From contig MU859194.1 in NCBI GenBank assembly GCA_033297205.1, forward strand, positions 34,396-98,395: a stretch of DNA of 64,000 nucleotides, given 5' to 3'. Numbering within the stretch: the first letter of the stretch is position 1; each line of letters starts with the position of its first letter. A model generated the notes under the pieces. That model made no database searches. It worked only from the letters and a program-made list of their open reading frames with translations, and was not told where the DNA came from. The stretch is from Pseudoneurospora amorphoporcata (Eukaryota; Ascomycota; Sordariomycetes; Sordariales; Sordariaceae). Below, one piece after another: positions 57,200 to 64,000 of this stretch. Position numbers and translations under genes: made by a program.

Positions 57200-58776
57200 T
57201 CAAATAGACATACCCTTCATTAACCTCTCCATCTCCCTCTCCCTCTCACTTTCTCTGGTACTACTCGCAGCGGTGGCGGCGGCCGTGGCGGTGGCGGCAC
57301 TCGGTTCAGAAACCGAAACCGAAACCGGCACACCCCCAATAGCCTCCAGTCTCCTCTTGAGCTGCTCCGCCTCGCGGTCTTCCCTCTCCCTCTCTTCCTG
57401 CTCAGCCGCCTTCTCCCTCTCCCTCTTCCCTTCCTCTTCAGCAAGCATCTCCTCCAGCTCCTCATCAATCTCCTCCTCATCCACCCCTCCCGCCTGGTGG
57501 ACACCGACACCGACACCACCGGCTTCAGCAAGAATAGTATTAACCTCATCCACCTCGGCCATTTGCTCGCGCAGTTTCGACGTCAGATTCTCCACTCTAT
57601 CCACCCCGCCTACTTGCTCGTTCAGGCTCTCGAGCACCCGGGTGCTCGTCTCCATGATCTTGACCATGGCCACGCTATCGCTCGCTTCCTGGATCTTGGC
57701 CGCCACGGCTTCCAGCTGTGTGAGACTGGCGTAGCGGCCTTGGAGGGTCTGTTCGGCGAGTTTCTTCTGCTTCAGGGCTGCTAGCGCGGCGATGCGGTTC
57801 TGGGACTGCACGGCTTGGCGGGCGGATTTGTCGAGGTCGGAAATGCGGCCTGCTAAAAGGTGGGTTTGGTGCGTGAGGGAGGAGATGAGTTCTTTGATGG
57901 AGGCGATGGTTGTGTCTTCTTTTGTTATCTGCTGTTGTTGTAGACTGCCGTCGTTGGAGTCGTGGGAGTCGGAGGGAGCCTTGATTTTGAAGGTTTGCCC
58001 GTCGTAGAGGATCACGGCCTTGTCGCGGGAGAGGAACGTTAACAGAACGTCGAGGTCGGTTCCGGTGAGCAGTTTGGCGTCGCGGCCTTGGTCGAGCTGG
58101 ACTTGTTCGTTGTAGGTGTGGAGAAAGTGCGCTTTGGACCAGGTGCGCTCGAAGCGCGAGTCTGTCACCGCTGAGGCGGTTGTGGCGGCGAATTGCTTGC
58201 CGGCTTCTTCGACGTTGGCGACCACCACGAATTGGCCTTTGGGTAAACTGTGGGATCGTAGCCAGTCTGCTACGCCTAGTTGTTTTAGTGCCCACCCGGC
58301 TACGCCCCCGGCGATTCCCAAAGGTGATGGGAGCCATGGCTTGTAGTATATGCTTGTGGGAGAGGTGAGGAAGTCGTGCAGCGGCAGGAGATCCTTGGCG
58401 GCTAGTGCTTCCCTGATTACTGTCCCTAGGGCTAATGGCCTGCCGTATTTCTTGCTTTCCAGCGCACGGAGTAGCGATTCATCCGAGTTGAGAACGAGGA
58501 GGTTCGGGGTTGAACCCTTCGGGGCGGGCGCCAGGCCGGAGCGGGCGAGGTGTGCAAGGGCGGAACGCCAGGCGGAGATGTTGGCCTGGTAGCCATCGGG
58601 ATTGAGAGTGCGGAGGGTGGTGAAGTCGGAGTAGAGGGCTGGGAGACGGGCTCTGGTGAGAAGGAGTGTTAGCTGGGAAGATAAGAGAGAGAGACAGTTG
58701 GGTGGGCAAAGACGGACTTCCTGAAGCTAGGCTCGTGTTCGACTAGGTAGTCGACGAGGGATTGATGGTTGCTCAT
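57200..58776 (-). CDS. CHM7: CHMP7/Chm7-type ESCRT-III protein
   Basis: Exon 1 is 58776-58718, the intron is 58717-58653 (GTCCGT donor, CTAAC branch, ACCAG acceptor) and exon 2 is 58652-57200, giving 503 residues. The N-terminal half (SFRKARLPALYSDFTTLR; LVLNSDESLLRALESKKYGR; ALGTVIREAL; FLTSPTSIYYKPWLPSPLG) is the winged-helix-type region of CHMP7. The second half is a Snf7-like helical domain (ISSLTHQTHLLAGRISDLDK; RIAALAALKQKKLAEQTLQG; EEEIDEELEEMLAEEE). A Ser/Glu-rich tail ends RLMKGMSI. Chm7 acts at the nuclear envelope, where it recruits ESCRT-III to seal the membrane and to check nuclear pores. The uncommon GTCCGT donor is the only one that keeps phase, and it recreates the conserved FRKARL join. 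Confidence 0.9.
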
Positions 58777-59500
58777 GTTGTCGGGTTTGGGGTATCGTAT
58801 AGTTGCGTGGAAGTCGAATGCGGAATTGAAGGAATCGCGAGTTCGCGGTCGTTGATAAATCTGCGATGCGCCGGCTGGTGGTTTGCGACGTAAAAGACCA
58901 AAACAAAAGCGCAAAGAAGCAATAAGTGTACGCCACCAGGCAGGCTTGGATTGGCTGATGCGCGTGTCGTCGCGAATCGGGAGAGCGCAAGCAGCCTTAC
59001 CTGGGGGTTGGTGATGTGAGATGCGAGAAAGAAGATTCGGGCAAGAAAACAAATCGAGGTTGGCGCTGTCGTCACTGTGGTAATCGAGTTAAATTTCAGT
59101 GGGCTCTTTCCTTATCTTATCAGTCATAGACCAGATACAGTAGCACCCAGGCGTCGAGGTGAAGAGATTACAACAGCTCAAGTTATTAGAGTAGCTGGAC
59201 CTCTGGAATACAATACGAACATCGTTCAAGTAGTGATCATTCAACCGAGGGTGGGCGTACAAAGAACTGGTCAGACAATGCAAGGGATGGGGCTTCCCCC
59301 TTTGATCTAAGCCAGCCACAAGAGTCTGTCTCAACCATCTATTGTATTCACAACACCATGATATCTTTCCCACCCAAGCTACGAAACTCCTTAAACGCCA
59401 GCCAGCTAGCCCAACACTTTTTCAAATCCCACTCAAACAATCCTTAGCAACCCCCAAGACTTGACACTCTCTGTACGCTTTTAGCTTTTATGTCTCGAAC
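58777..59500. promoter_or_regulatory. Upstream region of CHM7 and 3' region of MCM6
   Basis: 724 bp between two minus-strand genes. No coding region supported. It holds the CHM7 promoter and the MCM6 3' UTR. Confidence 0.5.
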
Positions 59501-62503
<3,003 letters not shown>

Positions 62504-64000
62504 CTTGTGTATGTGTGGTTGTAATGGTCCACCTGGGTATCAAGAGGAATGGTGGATTAGGTCAAGTAAAGTATGAGTGACAGCCCAAGAAACTAAGGGA
62601 CTCGTTAGTGGATGGAGGGGAACTCCTCCCTGTCAAGACCTAAAACACGATAAAACGCGCCAGAGAGCTGGCGCGTGCATGTGGGGCCATCTTTAATGGC
62701 TTCGTTAGTGTGATATTAGTTGTCTAAAAGGATAACTCTCGCCATTGGCTACCATGATTCATTTAACGCAGAATACCACTCAAAGCAGCACTATTGCCGT
62801 AACGAGGGGCATCGCCATTTGACACCATCCGTGGTGTTTCAACCACAACCCGACTTGAACTTCATGACAGATTTTATTCACGATTGTTTGACTGCTCCTA
62901 AGCCTGTCGCGTTGTCATGCTCCCGTTCTCGTTCAGAGGAAGTCCTCCAGCAGAATGCACCTTCCCAAGCGGTCTTAAAAATCAACCGAATATGCATTCG
63001 AAGATAAGACTAGGCACTTCTTGGACTTAATTCGAGGTGTTATTCACTTCTTATAATGTCTATTACAATTTTGAAACGGCCTTTCCCGACTAAAGCGAGG
63101 CGTACTGCACCCGTCATGTTCGCTTTATTCTTACGACCATTCGCTTCCTTACAAGCAGTTGCCGGCGTTCGCTCTGGTAAGTGCTGAGGATGTTACGCTT
63201 GCAAATGCCTTTGGCTACCAGAGCGACCTTCCAGCCGAGGTTGGAGGTATCCTACATCGAGACGTTCATGCCCTGGCCAGCCTTGGGCGAGTGTGTGAGG
63301 TGTGCACGGCATCTCCCGCCAAAAAGACACGGTTGTGCACACCGTGCTTTCTACGCATGGTGGTCGTTCCTGCGTCACGGTGAATTGAGGCAGCCATTTT
63401 CTTTCCAGCTGCACCTTCCGCTCCATCAATCCCGTCGTCCCCGACCAGCATCTGGAACGTCTTTCCACATTCCCGCTGGGCAACCCAGCACATTTCCCCC
63501 AGGTTCTTGCTCAATCGATCAGCCAGTTCGCCATCTTAATGCATCGGTCGGTCCGTCTTCTCCGCTCCCATCTTCCAGTGGGTTTACCTTGTGCTGACGC
63601 TGGTTCCCATCACAGCTTCCTACGAGAGGTACCCTTGGAAACCTTCTACCGGAAAGAAATAACAGCAATCGGCAGCAAGAAAAGCCAACGTGGAGCGACG
63701 ACGCTTCCCTACGGATCCAGTGTCTCCAGGCATCGGACTTGACGTGGAGACATTCCAAGTTGGAAGTTACAGTTGATGCCCCCACTACTATGAGAAGATA
63801 TGTCGAGTATAAGGACCCCGGAGTGCCCGGTCAGCTTTGCTTCAAGCTCCCTCTCTTGAACAGGGCGTCTGCCCAAAGCCCAACGCACCCAACCCTTAGA
63901 GCCAATGTCACACGGACATTGCCCATAGTCCAGGGGTTAGGATTGCAAGACTCAACAGAGCCTCAACGCCTAGCATTAGCCTCAAGATGCTCAGTGGCCT
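62504..64000. other. Right-edge region upstream of MCM6, no gene supported
   Basis: 1.5 kb without a convincing gene. The first few hundred bases must contain the MCM6 promoter. Open frames at 63181-63597 (+) and 63519-63785 (-) overlap in several frames without family signals. A gene starting beyond the window could have its promoter here. Confidence 0.45.

Noticed and set aside
63181..63785. Overlapping open frames near the right edge
   Set aside because: Frames on both strands overlap with no recognisable product. None shows splice signals linking to a longer gene within the window.

Overview
The window is ordinary nuclear chromosomal DNA of a filamentous ascomycete. The signs are many short spliceosomal introns (about 50-500 bp) with GTAAGT/GTGAGT-type donors and CTAAC/CTGAC branch sites, strong C/G third-position codon bias, long A, T and C homopolymers between genes, and a full set of eukaryotic housekeeping genes. 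Protein recall (the 21 kDa complex I subunit, a calcium-binding alternative NADH dehydrogenase, Kei1, division-1 chitin synthase) points to the Sordariales, most likely Neurospora or a close relative. I saw no rRNA, convincing tRNA, transposon, CRISPR array or RIP-mutated repeat.

Layout, left to right: a partial unidentified acidic protein (-, 1-997); ATP synthase subunit f (-) divergent from the 21 kDa complex I subunit (+) (2.7-5.0 kb); GID8 (-) and a doubtful small ORF (+) (6.3-8.4 kb); uridine kinase with a UPRT-like domain (+, 9.5-11.4 kb) convergent with an external EF-hand NAD(P)H dehydrogenase (-, 12.0-14.1 kb); a Ser/Thr-rich GPI-type surface protein (-, 15.6-16.5 kb); a 3.6 kb gene-poor stretch; a prenylated UBL3/MUB-type ubiquitin-fold protein (+, 20.1-21.2 kb); UMP1 (-) divergent from a soluble twin-cassette ABC ATPase (+); EMC4 (-) divergent from AP-1 beta-adaptin (+); NOP53 (-) divergent from YPT6/Rab6 (+); RLP24 (-) divergent from a small unknown membrane-type protein (+); KEI1 (+); the sulfite reductase beta subunit (+, 45.7-50.7 kb); a class I/II chitin synthase with a very long N-terminus (+, 51.8-55.9 kb); CHMP7/CHM7 (-); MCM6 (-, 59.5-62.5 kb); then 1.5 kb with no gene I can support.

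There is no operon logic. Several groups still share a theme: mitochondrial respiration at 2.7-14 kb (subunit f, complex I subunit, NDE), secretory and membrane traffic (EMC4, AP-1 beta, YPT6, KEI1, CHM7, chitin synthase), 60S ribosome assembly (NOP53, RLP24), and ubiquitin/proteasome (GID8, UBL3-like, UMP1). Nine consecutive genes from 20 to 40 kb alternate strictly in strand, giving four divergent promoter pairs.

I did not find a clearly new biological system. The points most worth a second look are gene-structure oddities read directly from the sequence (an initiator ATG alone in its coding exon, 15-, 17- and 26-nt microexons, two GC-AG introns), a 14-bp palindrome in a shared respiratory promoter, telomere-repeat motifs upstream of genes, a decorated N-terminus on the chitin synthase, an altered PRPP loop in the uridine kinase/UPRT fusion, and three small or unidentified proteins.
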